Below, piece by piece: positions 23,147-35,055 of a DNA stretch of 64,000 nt; positions within the stretch are counted from its first letter, which is position 1, and each line of letters begins with the position of its first letter. The stretch comes from Epiperipatus broadwayi. Its lineage: Eukaryota; Onychophora; Udeonychophora; Euonychophora; Peripatidae. The position numbers and the translations under genes were made by a program. The notes below the pieces were generated by a model, which was not told the DNA's origin, searched no databases, and was given only the letters and a program-made list of their open reading frames with translations. The stretch lies in contig JAQFVV010006215.1 in the NCBI GenBank assembly GCA_028023455.1, positions 11,697,473 through 11,761,472 on the forward strand, given 5' to 3'.

Positions 23147-24510
23147 CAGTTTAAACAAGATAGCAAGTGCATACTTACTGAGAATCATAATTCAAAACAA
23201 TATTTTTTTTTAAAAGTCAACTAAGATTTTAATAAAATATAATTTATGCACACTTTAAAATAAAAGAATAAAATACTATTGTTAAATATCTGTATTTAAT
23301 ATGAATGCCATACTTTTATTTTGTCTTTTTTATTAGTTCAATTTTTTGATTTAAGTCGTGATTTTATTTTTTCCTAGAAAACAGAAAATGAAAAATTCAT
23401 TAACTTAAAAGAATTTCTAATGCTGATCTTATTGAAAGTAAAAAAATATATATAATTTTTAAATATTGTAGAACCTTATCAGAAATAAATAATGAAAACA
23501 AATTTAATAATAATTTTTATATATTAAACTGATATAAAAATAAGTGTTTAATATACAAATCACAGTGCTAGTGCATATTAATTACATATTAAAATTGATA
23601 CAGTGGAGTTATAAACTGTGCTGTATATAACCACACAACTTCAAATATATGCTATCCAAAAAAATGTAAGCAATCAAACAAAAATATAAATAAACAAAAA
23701 ATTAAATTAAAATTCGCAAATATTATAATAGTTAAAGTGCCATTTTTTTCTTTTCTGAGCTCCATACAGAATCACTTTTTTTTAAAAAAAAAAAAAAGTA
23801 AAATTTGTAAATAAATTTTACAATATATCAGTAGCTGTTTTTTTTGTCTCAGAGCACCATCTATGATTATATATATTGCAGTCTTTCTATATGTGTAATA
23901 CAATCAATTTTATAGAAAATTTTAGATTTTATATAAGTTTTTATAATCTAGTATTTCTTGTATCTAAAGAAAGTTAAAATATAATGTTTATTTGATATAA
24001 AGTGAAGCTAAGATATTTTAAAGTAATTTAATACCAAAGTTAAATTATAGAATATTTATAATTTAAAATAAATAATTACTAAAGTTGTATAATGTTATGC
24101 TAAAACAATAACCTTAGTAATAAAGATCAATATTATAATTATTAACAGTTTTATTTAGAAAATTCTTATTTAATTATATGATGTAATTATTAAGATATGC
24201 AATAGGTGTTCACCTGTGTGCACACACATTCTTGCTAAAATAATTAACTTTATTTGCTTATTCCTCAATGTAGTTTATTATTTGTGATTGCAATTCATTT
24301 TGTACCTATTTTAAAATGTATCAGAATTATTAGTATAATTACATAAAACAATAGTTTATATTTCAAATTTAGTATAATAAAGTGTTTTATTTAAAAATAT
24401 ATTTAAAGATAATATTTAAATAAAGTTTTAAATATATTTAAAATTATTTTTTAATATATAAAAAAAACAGATAAAAAAATAATTTGTATGTAAATTTTTA
24501 TTGTCTGAGA
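23147..24510. other. A+T-rich spacer, no gene seen
   Basis: No ORF, domain or repeat boundary recognised. Confidence 0.5.
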
Positions 24511-24519
24511 TTTCATTGA

Positions 24520-24553
24520 CCAATTAGGTAAGTGTTAATTGAAGCTATAAATA
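24520..24553 (+). promoter_or_regulatory. Candidate CCAAT + TATA promoter
   Basis: CCAAT at 24520-24524 is followed by TATAAATA at 24546-24553 and then a less A-rich stretch with pyrimidine-rich initiator-like sequence near 24575. This is about 780 bases upstream of the first readable gypsy sequence. It could be an LTR promoter or chance in A+T-rich DNA. No matching LTR sequence was found at the 3' end of the gypsy relic. Confidence 0.25.
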
Positions 24554-25331
24554 GAGAAGTCATGTGATTGTTGTAGTGTTCTATTAAATTTTTTCTTTCT
24601 AATCAATCAAGTAAATTTTAAGTTATAATTTTCTTTAAATTATTTATTTGGTTAGTAAAGTGTAAAAGTAATTTATAAATTATGAATGATTATTTAAGAA
24701 ATTTATTCAAATTATTTTAATATGGAATGAAACAAGCAATTATTTTTTGTTAGTAATTCATGAGAAACTAACTAGAAACTATGCTGATGAACGGTAAAGA
24801 TAGGTGTTATCTGATAGAAGTGCCAATAGTCAGGAATCTATGCTGAAGAGTAAGTTGTTTAGCCTGAAGAGCAACATAAAGGATTCATAAGGAATTTCTT
24901 TTTAATCATATTTGTATGTTGTATATGAAAGAACAGTCTTATTTAGTTTTAATAGTTAACAATAAAAAGCATAGACTTTTGTTTTATACAGATATTAATC
25001 TTTGCTATTGGAAATCTATTAAAAACTTCAGAATTTTTATTCAGTTTAAGAATAAAGAATAGATGCTAATTAATTACGTAAAAATGAATTTAGTATCTAC
25101 TAGTTTCTTATATGTAATTCACAAATATTTTTAATATTAGAAATATTTACTAACCTAAAGGAGAATTGTATGATTAAATAATATTTATTAAATATTTTAT
25201 AAGTTATAAGAAGAATAAATGGAACTATTATACGAAGAGCTTTATAAATGAAGTTGACTATAAATATTGTTGCAAATATATGTTAACCTGGAAGATAACA
25301 TTTTAAATGTGTAATGTGATTTATAAAACAA

Positions 25332-26518
25332 ATGTCAAAGAGACAGCTTGAAGATAAGGACTTAAACCGAATCATAACACTGTGTACACAATCTCCTCAA
25401 AAGGATGACAGTACCCTAGGCAAGAAGTGCCAATACAAGATAGAAAAGGTGGTTTTATATTACCAAATTCAAGAAGACATTGATGAATGGAGAGTGATGG
25501 TACCACCAGCCATTCAGGGTTTTTCTCACTGATTACATTCACAGACTATATGGACATTATGGAACTCCAAAAACTGAATATTGCCTCAGGTGCTGGTTCT
25601 ATTGGCCTGGGATGCACTGAGACATAATAAAGATTTTGAACAAATGTGAAATATACCACCATGCAAAACCACTGAATAGAGCATACACAACTCCAATGAA
25701 ATCAATCATCCCTAACAATTCGAAGGAAATAATGGCCATGGATTTTTATGGTCCTCTGCCACCCTTCAATAGAAAAAGATATTTACTCATTGTATATGAC
25801 CTTTTTTCCAGATTTAGCATACCCTTTAGCAAGAGCTACAACACGTGAAACTATAAAGGTTCTAGAATCCTCACATTTTAACACAGTTGGGAAACCAGAA
25901 ACGATCCTGACAGACCATGGAACCCCTTTTGTATCAGAAGAATGGAACAAATGGGTTGCTAAGCAGGGAGTTAAACATGTACTTACATCAATCCGTAACC
26001 CCCAAAGTAATCTCTGTGAAAGAGTTATGCGAGAGTTGGGAAGGCTGTTTCATACATACTTACCAACAAACCATAAGGGATGGGTAAAACAGCTACCTCA
26101 GATACTAAATTATATAAACTGGTCTGTACATGAATCCATAGGATTCCCTCCAACACAGCTACATTTTGGAAAACTTGTACCAAAACTCTTCAAGGCAAAT
26201 TTCCCAGGGAGTAGAGACAAAACAATTGACATAGAATTAGATAAAAAAAAGGCTCAAGTTCAGATGCACAAGATGAGTCTCAGAAGAAAGAAAAGGAAAC
26301 ACAGCATGCAAAACTACCGGTTCAAGGTAGGGGATAGAGTGATGGTCAGAACGCCTCATGTGAGCATTCCAGAAAAGTTCCAGTATAAAAAATTTTTTAA
26401 CCTTTATGAAGGCCCTTTTGAAATTGTGGAGTGCAGTGGGGATAATGCTTTCTCGATTAAAACAGAACAGGGAACAAAGGGCACATACAATGCTTGTGCA
26501 CTAAAACCCATACCATAG
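25332..26518 (+). pseudogene. Ty3/gypsy integrase relic
   Basis: The integrase region of a gypsy-type pol, broken into three pieces. The N-terminal part (25332-25532) includes DEWRVMVPPAIQGF. The HHCC finger (about 25525-25670) shows HRLYGHYGT, YWPGMH followed by a stop, then CEIYHH, where the second Cys is Tyr. The catalytic core starts with AMDFYGPLPP near 25730 (first Asp). A frameshift near 25800-25845 leads into the long frame 25748-26518, which has LTDHGTPF (second Asp) and NLCERVMREL (Glu) with 34 residues between. The C-terminal RFKVGDRVMV and YEGPFEIVE form the GPF/Y module. It ends at 26516-26518. Protease, RT and RNase H are not seen upstream. Confidence 0.9.
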
Positions 26519-26620
26519 CATCCGGGATGCTCCGAAATCATCTCACATGTATAGTTCATAATATCTGTATAAATAAGAACTTAAGACTTTAAATAGTCAT
26601 ATCCATTTAAAAGTCTCATT

Positions 26621-26632
26621 GGAGAGGGGGGT
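26621..26632 (+). promoter_or_regulatory. Polypurine tract of the gypsy element
   Basis: GGAGAGGGGGG lies three bases before the TGTGCC that starts the LTR-like sequence. In Ty3/gypsy elements the PPT primes plus-strand DNA synthesis and abuts the 3' LTR. The same tract recurs 391 and 782 bases downstream (the last reads GGAGAGGGGGC). Confidence 0.75.
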
Positions 26633-26634
26633 AT

Positions 26635-26817
26635 TGTGCCAGGCATTATCAAATGGCTTTGCACAAAATCTGCTGTAAAGAATATTACAGCAGGTACATA
26701 TATAGATTTGTACATATTAGGCACAACAAATATATAAACATGCTATATTAATAATGGAAGTTGGTCTGAGCATTAAAATACCCACACATACCAATTTAAA
26801 GTAATATAAAATTGACA
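26635..26817 (+). repeat. LTR-like sequence of the gypsy element (first of three)
   Basis: About 183 bases starting TGTGCC after the PPT and ending near TTGACA, giving TG..CA ends. An inner hairpin has arms CTGCTGTAA and TTACAGCAG (about 26668-26692). Copies lie at 27026-27208 and 27417-27599. No upstream 5' LTR with this sequence was found in the window, so the 3' boundary rests on the tandem junction and is uncertain by a few bases. Confidence 0.6.
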
Positions 26818-27601
26818 TAGAGTGCAGTGGGGATAATGCTTTCTCGATTAAAACAGAACAGGGAATAAAAGGCACATACAATGCTCATGCACTAAAGCCC
26901 ATACCATAGCATCCAGGATGCTCCGAAATCATCTTACATGTATAGTTCATAATATCTGTATAAATAAGAACTTGAGACTTTAAATGGTCATATCCATTTA
27001 AAAGTCTCATTGGAGAGGGGGGTATTGTGTCAGGCATTATCAAATGGCCTTGCACAAAATCTGCTGCAAAGAATATTACAGCAGATACATATATAGATTT
27101 GTACATATTAGGCACAACAAATATATAAACGTGCTATATTAATAATGGAAGTTGGTCTGAGCATTAAAATACCCACACACACCAATTTAAAGTAATATAA
27201 AATTGACATAGAGTGCAGTGGGGATAATGCTTTCTCGATTAAAACAGAACAGGGAATAAAAGGTACATACAATGCTCATGCATTAAAACCCATACCATAG
27301 CATCCAGGATGCTCCGAAATCATCTCACATGTATAGTTCATAATATCTGTATAAATAAGAACTTAAGACTTTAAATGGTCATATCCATTTAAAAGTCTCA
27401 TTGGAGAGGGGGCTATTGTGCCAGGCATTATCAAATGGTCTTGCACAAAATCTGCTGTAAAGAATATTACAGCAGATACATATATAGATTTGTACATATT
27501 AGGCACAACAAATATATAAACGTGCTATATTAATAATGGAAGTTGGTCTGAGCATTAAAATACCCACACACACCAATTTAAAGTAATATGAAATTGACAT
27601 A

Positions 27602-29293
27602 CAAAATATTGCATAATAAACTCATGTGTTGTTTTTGTTTTTCCTTTTTGTATATTTTTTATGATATGTCATTATATGTATTTGCTTTTTTATTTTCTAA
27701 CATACTTGTACTTTTTTTTTAATTTTCTAAAGATTGTAATTTTATTCCATAAGCAAAAAAAAAAAAAATGTTAATTGCTTTTGCAAAAATCTGATCAAAA
27801 GCAGAAGGTTTGATAATGCTATAATTAAACTGTTATCTTTTTAAAAAATTCTTTTGAATTGATTTTGTAAGCAAGTGGTCTGAGTTATTCAAGATGGAAA
27901 CCATTGTCAAACTTAAAATGTAGAATTTAATCAGAAAGATATAGAGGAATGTTTATAATCTAAGTGATAAGGTAAATTAAAAGGATTGGCTGTTTCATTC
28001 TTCTCAGAGGGATATCTGAATTGGGTTTTATTAGTGGGATTGATAGTGCTGTGAGATTCATTCTTTCTTTGGCAGTCGTTCTGGGCAAGTCATTCACTTT
28101 TTTGGCTCCAGAATTCTCCAAGCAACCAGCTACATAGAGATTAATTTATGAACAGGACTACTGCTGACATTTTTTAAGAAATCCATTATACAGTTCTTTT
28201 AAGAACTAATGATTTCTTAAGGATTTAATGAACCAGTCAAATAGCAAATGAACATTTAATAAAAATTTATTATCATATAAATACAGAGGAAAATATGGAG
28301 CAATCTACCAGAGAGTCCAGTGAAATGACCATGGGGTAGACAACCAGCTGGTGCACCACCCTTTCTCTGTCCCAAGCCACCAAGATGTGACCACACCAGT
28401 TCCAGCTGCCCACGATGATGACAAATGCCACCTTGCTAAATAGATGAAATCCTCACTACACAGCCAGTTGACTTGAAGCCCACTCAGAACCCAGAGGAGA
28501 AGAATGAAGATGCAGACATAAGTTTATTTTAAGATGTTTTATTAATATTGAGATAATTAACTTTGATATTTCTGATTAAATATATTCTTATTTTTTTATT
28601 ATTATTATTAATCATTTAAAAAAGAGAGTTTGTCTCTCGCATATGTATATTGAATTTACAGTTATTACGGGCAGAAATGTTAAAGCTTTTACTTAAATCT
28701 TTTGAGTCAATTTTTCTATTTTAAATTCTAGTATTTTCAACAAAGATTGCAATGAGATTTTTTTGTTGTTGTTGCTATTCATTTTCCTCTTGTTGTTACT
28801 CCTGAAATTCGTCATATATAAATATACATGTATATATGCATACATACGCTTATAATATTCGGTAAATACAATATCTCATGTTGAATATCTAAAAATGTAT
28901 TTAACCGTATATTCTTTTTAAGTTTTTTTTTGTCACTGCTGCACCTCAAGATGCGTGTAAAAAGGGATTGATCTATTATAGATTCCCTGTAAGCAAGTAC
29001 TCTAATAACTTTATATTTAAAATAATAGTAAGTGTATAATTGTGCTGCACGTATATATATATACATGTATAGAAATTTATCTCTGGCAAAAAGGAAATAG
29101 ATACAGTACCTCATGGTGAGTACGATATAGTATCTGAGCCAATGCAACCTATAGATTTGTTGAAAATATGAAATTAGTGAAATATTTCATAGTGCAAATA
29201 TATGCATAGTTTTTATTATTATATTTGCTATCAATAAAAAGGATTTAAAGTCATCAGTAAAAGTATATGCCTTTATAACCAAAGATTTCTAAT

Positions 29294-29295
<2 letters not shown>
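27602..29295. other. Intergenic DNA with one less A+T-rich patch
   Basis: Mostly A+T-rich. About 28290-28520 is clearly less A+T-rich (CCACACCAGTTCCAGCTGCC and similar) and may be a fragment of an interspersed repeat or an old exon, but it has no open frame of note. The frame 28812-29147 (minus) shows no family signature. Confidence 0.45.

Positions 29296-29373
<78 letters not shown>
29296..29373. repeat. (TA)n microsatellite
   Basis: A TA dinucleotide run of nearly 80 bases with a single small interruption near 29331. Confidence 0.95.
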
Positions 29374-29375
<2 letters not shown>

Positions 29376-32300
29376 AATCACACAAAGTATAACTTATTTC
29401 TACAGGGTCAAAAAAAGCTCAGACCACTTCCATTCTTTATACAACATTGGAAATAGCTTTAGGGATTTATTATTATTTTATTTAAAATTGTATTTATCTA
29501 TTTCAATGCATATATGGGTTTGTAATCATTAATTATTTAGTTGTTTTTTTTTTTATTATATCATCATTAGTATGAAATGGTGGTGGGTATTTGGGATTAA
29601 ATAAATATTTAATCATAATATTAAACTTGTTTCGGTTTTGTATTATTATTTATATTGATAAAAATGTATTCTTTCCTTATCAACCACGTACCTGTAATAA
29701 TCATTTAACTTACCCATTTGAAGACCCTAGATGTAGAGTGACTGAGCTAGCCACAAAGGGATATCGCTCTACCGGGGTGTTGAATCTTATTCTCATGCTT
29801 CGCTGGACATATGGTATTGCACATCCTTCTGGGAGGGGAAAAATTCATTTTTATTCTTTTCTAGAAGTGGCGTGCAAAAGTCTATTTTGTAAATAGATTT
29901 TTCAAAGGTGTGTACTTGCCATTGTTTTAAATATTCGGGCATTTAAATAAGATATCAACTAAAGGGTGTTTTTAACTGGAAGAGTCCTGTCAATCCACTC
30001 TTTCTATCAGTTTAGCTGGAAGTACCAATATACATTAGTACAGATAAACGGCTAAATTGGTATCCATTTCTTTTGCTGTTAAATCTTGTTTACTTCATGC
30101 TTAGTGCAAGATTAGGATTAGGAAATCCACAGGGGAGTTTTGGTCTATTATATTCACATTAACATATCTCTTATCTTCTCTAAATTATGATTTTCAAGAA
30201 TTATCAATTAAATAATTTCCTGGAGTGGTGGGTCATGTGAAAGTCTGTGTTCATACACCCTATATATTAAATACTATAATGTTTTATTGTTATATTTTAT
30301 CTGTATCTTCCTTATCCAATAAAAGTGTGTACATTTATTGTGCTATAACATCGTATTGATGACCAATAAAATTTTATGACTACTATTTACAATTATTATT
30401 ACTTAGAGCTTTTTAACAGCAAATATAGTTTATAAACCATTAACAACTCTAAATCTACAAGAAGATTAAAAAATATATATTTTCTTTAAAATAAAGATAA
30501 TATTATTTACATATTCTTAAATATTAATATTCTTTTTTTAGTATATTTTATGATATTTATTATTTTTGATAGCTGTTATTTTATACTAATAAAATTCTAA
30601 TTATCAATTATTGAACTATTTGGGGTTTTTTTTTTTTAAAATAACACCCAATCTTTAATAATAACCTTATTATTCAAACTAAAAACAATATATTGTATAT
30701 TGTAAAATTCTGAAAACTTATCATTTCTTGAAATAACTTAATTTTAAATTTCACTATATTATCAAGAATTTTAATATAACATATTTTGGTATATCATTAA
30801 AGCAAGAAATTCCTAAACTTAGTATATCTACCATAAACTTAGACAATAACCATCTATATTTCTTATTTAACTATGCAAATTTTCTTTGCTTTCATCCTCA
30901 ACCTATACTCTTTTATATAATATACTAATAATAAACTAAACAGAATCACAAATCAGGATCAAATGTAAATATATTCTAATCATATCAAATTATATTTAAG
31001 ATTAAAACTTAAATAGCACAATATATACTTTAACATTATATTTTTACACACACACATATTTTATTCTCTTTAAATTAATACATGTTATTATTTTTATACT
31101 TTTATTGACAAATATTATTATTTATTCCTATTTATCATAATCTATTAATAACACTAAACAAAAATAAGATTTAAACAATTAAAGACATAAATAGATAAAC
31201 AAAACAAGTTATTAATTTTTATACATTTAAATATCCCCATAACTTTATAATACTTATCTAAAATATAAAACTATTCAAACACCAACAATAAAAGTTTTAG
31301 AATATTTTTGTTTTTTAAAACATAACAAAAATTTACTAAGTTTTATCTTTGCGAGTTTTGGTTTCCATGGTGAAACAACTTATAGTTGGTGTCTCCCTTT
31401 ACTGATCTACATTTTTCTTGAAATATAATGAATTGCAGAAATTCCATGTTAAACACTTATGGTCCCATTTGACATTTTTATTTTCACTTACAATAAAACT
31501 TTTTTCTGATTTTATTAAATATATATTTTTATTGTAGACTTCTTTCTTTTTATTATAACAATAAATTTTCACAACCTCAGAAATTATATTTTATATGTTA
31601 TCCCATGAGTAGTCCTTGCAATTATTATCCTTTGATTCTAAAATTTTATACAAACTTCCATTTGTTATGCAGATCAACATTATCCTAGATGTAAGTGATG
31701 CATATTTTAAATAAGAAGGTATTTCTTTCATAGATTCATTAAATGATTCCAATCAAAATTTATCTCTATCCAATATCATTTATCATCATTGCTTACTGGA
31801 TTTTCTTGCTCTTATAATATTTTTTAATCTCATATTATCAACCATCAATATAATCAGTCATCTTTATAGTAATCAATTAAAGTCTTATGTAAAAGATAGA
31901 TAAAATATTTATCAAATTATTATTTATTTTAATTCATTCAGTACCAACCCATTCATTTATTTCTATATGATTCATCCATTATACAAAATTCCTCTATGAA
32001 GTCCATCATACATAACTGTTTTAATGAAATAATAAACCATATGCTAACACATTTTACCCGATACAAATTATTAGATAAACATACTTCTGCTTGCTTTCTT
32101 CTAGTATTAAATCCAATTTTTCTGAGATAAATATTTTCATTAAAATTATTTACTAATTTGCTTTTCATTACCTTTAAGTTTCTGTAATTCAATTTAACAT
32201 GAATATTTTTCCTTCAATTTTTCCATACATTCTAATCTTGTCCATTATAATTTTTATTACAAACACAATGTAGAATTACCTGATCTTGCTTGGTAAATTA

Positions 32301-33300
32301 ACTTATTATGTATCGATATAAGACTCACTGTTTTCGTATCTAATTCCTTTTTTATCTTACAACATACTTGCATAAATTTACAACTTCTTCCTTCCATTAT
32401 TTTTGGTACTTTGATATAATGATTCCAATTATATTTTTTCAGAGTACTGAATATTGGTTGCCATCTGCAGAAATTTTAATGTTTCTTTACTTCATAGTTT
32501 TTTTTAAAAAAACTTTATGAAATAATTTTAGGTTTTTAATTAAATGTGAATTAATTTACTTTTTAAACTAAAAATAACAATCTTAATGATTTTAACTAAA
32601 TTTTATGGAAAGAAGTTTCTTTTTATTTATAATTTTTCAATCAATTTTCTAAAACATTGTCTGCTTATTTTTAAAACATTTCAAATCATAATATCTTAAT
32701 TGGTCAATTCTTAAAATCTTTTCGTAATGAATATTTAATTAGTTATAACCAGTTTAAATAATTTTTTAAGCTGATATTATTCTTAGGAATATTTACTAAC
32801 AAAAAAATATTTACTAAACTTAATAAAAAACAACAACTTAAAATTAATTTAAACAATTCTAATTTTATTTTTTACAATAAATCCTAAATTGACTTTCTAA
32901 ATCTTTTATCACAAAAATAATAAAAAATCAATATTATTTTACTTATTTATAAAAATAGATTGAGATTTTCCAGAAAAGGCCATTTTTTATTAGATCATAT
33001 GAGCACAAACATGATTACCTATATCCATAGCACATATTTTTATTCATAAATATTATATTTAAACCTCACCACAATTTGAAATATTATTAAAAAATTAACT
33101 ATTTACAAATATTATTAAGTTATATTTCATTATTTTTATTCCTTATATGCTTTGAAAATAAATAACTTAATTAAAACTTAAAGAATTCGTACTGATCAAA
33201 TTTAAATGACCAAAGTAATCTTTATCTTTCCTAGATTTACAACTGAATATATTTATTTTATAAAATTTAAAGCTATTCCCCTAAAATTTATTTTTAATTA
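29374..33300. other. A+T-rich DNA; orphan frame at 29591-29896; no gene recognised
   Basis: A 101-codon frame at 29591-29896 (plus) covers a less A+T-rich patch at about 29680-29880 (residues include TCNNHLTYPFEDPRCRVTEL) that I do not recognise. It could be repeat-derived. From about 30400 to 33300 the plus strand is pyrimidine-biased, and the minus strand gives long residue runs (31953-32192, 79 codons) without an assignable domain. This may be a very old retroelement. Confidence 0.4.
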
Positions 33301-33316
33301 CTTTATTATGGGGTGT

Positions 33317-33392
33317 ATTCATATAAAAGGGCACAATTTATATATATATATATTATTCATATAAAAGGGCACAATTTATATATATATATATT
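33317..33392 (+). repeat. 38-bp tandem duplication
   Basis: ATTCATATAAAAGGGCACAA plus a TA run occurs twice with a period of 38 bases (starts 33317 and 33355), the copies being essentially identical. Confidence 0.9.
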
Positions 33393-34063
33393 AATAAAAC
33401 TTCTTCTGTTTATGTTAAAAACACACTTTATTTTTCATATATTATCCTTTCCAAATTTGTTGTGTAGTACTTTGCAAAATAAAATATTTTCTAAGAGTAA
33501 TGCTAAAAATTTTATATAATAATTTTAACTTTACATTAAAACAATTACAGACATCATAATTTCTTAGTAAATAGATTAGTATATTGTTTCCATAAGAGAA
33601 AATAGTTATTGAAAAATCATATATATCACCCAGAGCATATTTAATTCCAATGAGTGTCAAACATTTCATTATTTACTTATTTTACAGAATAAATATTTGC
33701 ATCTAAGGGTTTTTTTTTTTAGTTTTATTCTTATATTTTCATAAAGTGAATGAATACACATACCCTCAGCAAAATATATATAAATGTGTCTCCTCAATTT
33801 ATTATTAATAACTAACTATATTAGTATTTTTTTTGTTTGTACTATAATTCTAATTTATATTTGCATACTATACATATTCAAAAGTGTCTTTGTTATATAT
33901 ATATTTGTGTTGAAAAGCACTGGACAATTGCAGTTTAATAAATAATATATATTCTATTCTAATCAATGTTTATCAATAAAATATGGCCAATTATACATTA
34001 CATACATTTATACACAAAAAGATCTTGTAGTATAATACATGGATCCACTATAGTTACTATTTA
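33393..34063. other. A+T-rich spacer, no gene seen
   Basis: No recognisable feature on either strand. Confidence 0.5.
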
Positions 34064-34065
34064 TA

Positions 34066-35053
34066 TACACCTGGGTCTTGTTTTATGTGGATTATTGTAA
34101 TGTGATTTTGAAGTTATGTGATTCATGTTTCTTCTTAATATCTTTCATATTTCACTATATTTATTAGATATCAATAAATTTAAATTATTAATAGCTTATT
34201 TTCACTTGAAATACTTTTTTTTTTTCAAAAATATAACATTATATTGGCAGTTAACGTGAATATGGCCTGAAGCTATATTTAGAATTTTAGCTTCTATGTA
34301 AATAACCTATTTATACTAATGAGTAAATAATAATAATACATTTATATTTACATATAAAAATATCGCAATAAATATTCAAAAAAATTAAACTTTTAAAATG
34401 TATATTTTGTTATATATAACAGAAATAAATAATCTTTTAGATTTTTAAAATAAAAAACAAAGATTTTATAAACTGAAAATAATCTTTCTAATGTTAATGT
34501 ATAATTTTTTTGTCTTAATTACGATTTCATTTTTTAAATATAGAAACAGAAAACCACTAACACAGCACAAGACTGAAAATGGTGCTAATTGTACATCATA
34601 TCACAAATAAAAATAAAATGGCTAACAGGTTTCTCTGGGCATAATTGCTGAGAGATTCTTGATTTCATTTAAGGAGAAGCTACAATATATCACATCACAT
34701 CGAATCTGATTTCTTTCCAGTTTACAAATGAACTCTAGCAGTAATAATTAAAATATGTATGAAAAATGTAAAATTAAATACTGTAGTTAATAAAAAAAGT
34801 AAAAAAAAAGTTTGTCTTATATTATTTTTTTCAAATATTTGAAATTTTTTATTAGTCATACTTTATTTGCTTATTTTTTTAATGCGAATTTTAAAGTAAT
34901 TTTTCTTTGTTGTTTTGCTTTTATGCGAATTCTGAAAATTACAGATGCTATCCCCCATTTTTCAAGGTAAATTAAGTCTATTTTTGTGCGATTTTTTTTT
35001 AATGTGGGTTTTCTATGGAACCTATCTACTGCATAAAACGAGACCCAGGTGTA
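34066..35053. mobile_element. Non-autonomous pogo/Tigger-like DNA transposon
   Basis: Terminal inverted repeats TACACCTGGGTCTTGTTTTATG (left) and CATAAAACGAGACCCAGGTGTA (right, 35032-35053) differ at one base. Both ends are flanked by TA (34064-34065 and 35054-35055), the usual target duplication of the Tc1/mariner/pogo group. Subterminal blocks such as GTTTTGCTTTTATGCG and the GTGCG/ATGTGGG spacing resemble Tigger-type ends. The 988-bp interior has no transposase frame, so it depends on a transposase made elsewhere. The superfamily call is from the pattern and TSD only. Confidence 0.8.
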
Positions 35054-35055
35054 TA

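Larger units (their letters stand above)
26429..27601 (+). repeat. Three tandem 391-bp units: integrase tail + PPT + LTR
   Basis: Units start at 26429, 26820 and 27211, each with GAGTGCAGTGGGGATAATGC, giving an exact 391-bp period; the third ends at about 27601. Each contains the last integrase codons and stop, about 110 bases of 3' non-coding sequence, a polypurine run (GGAGAGGGGGG, first at 26621) and an LTR-like part starting TGTGCC or TGTGTC (26635, 27026, 27417) and ending near TTGACA. The copies differ by scattered substitutions only, so the amplification is relatively recent. Unit ends coincide with the LTR end rather than with a random breakpoint. Confidence 0.9.

Noticed and set aside
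23024-23224. Poly-Leu open frame
   Set aside because: It is the translation of a CTG/CTA/TTA microsatellite.
26885-27115. 76-codon minus-strand frame
   Set aside because: It lies antisense inside the tandem 391-bp units and does not recur intact in the other units.
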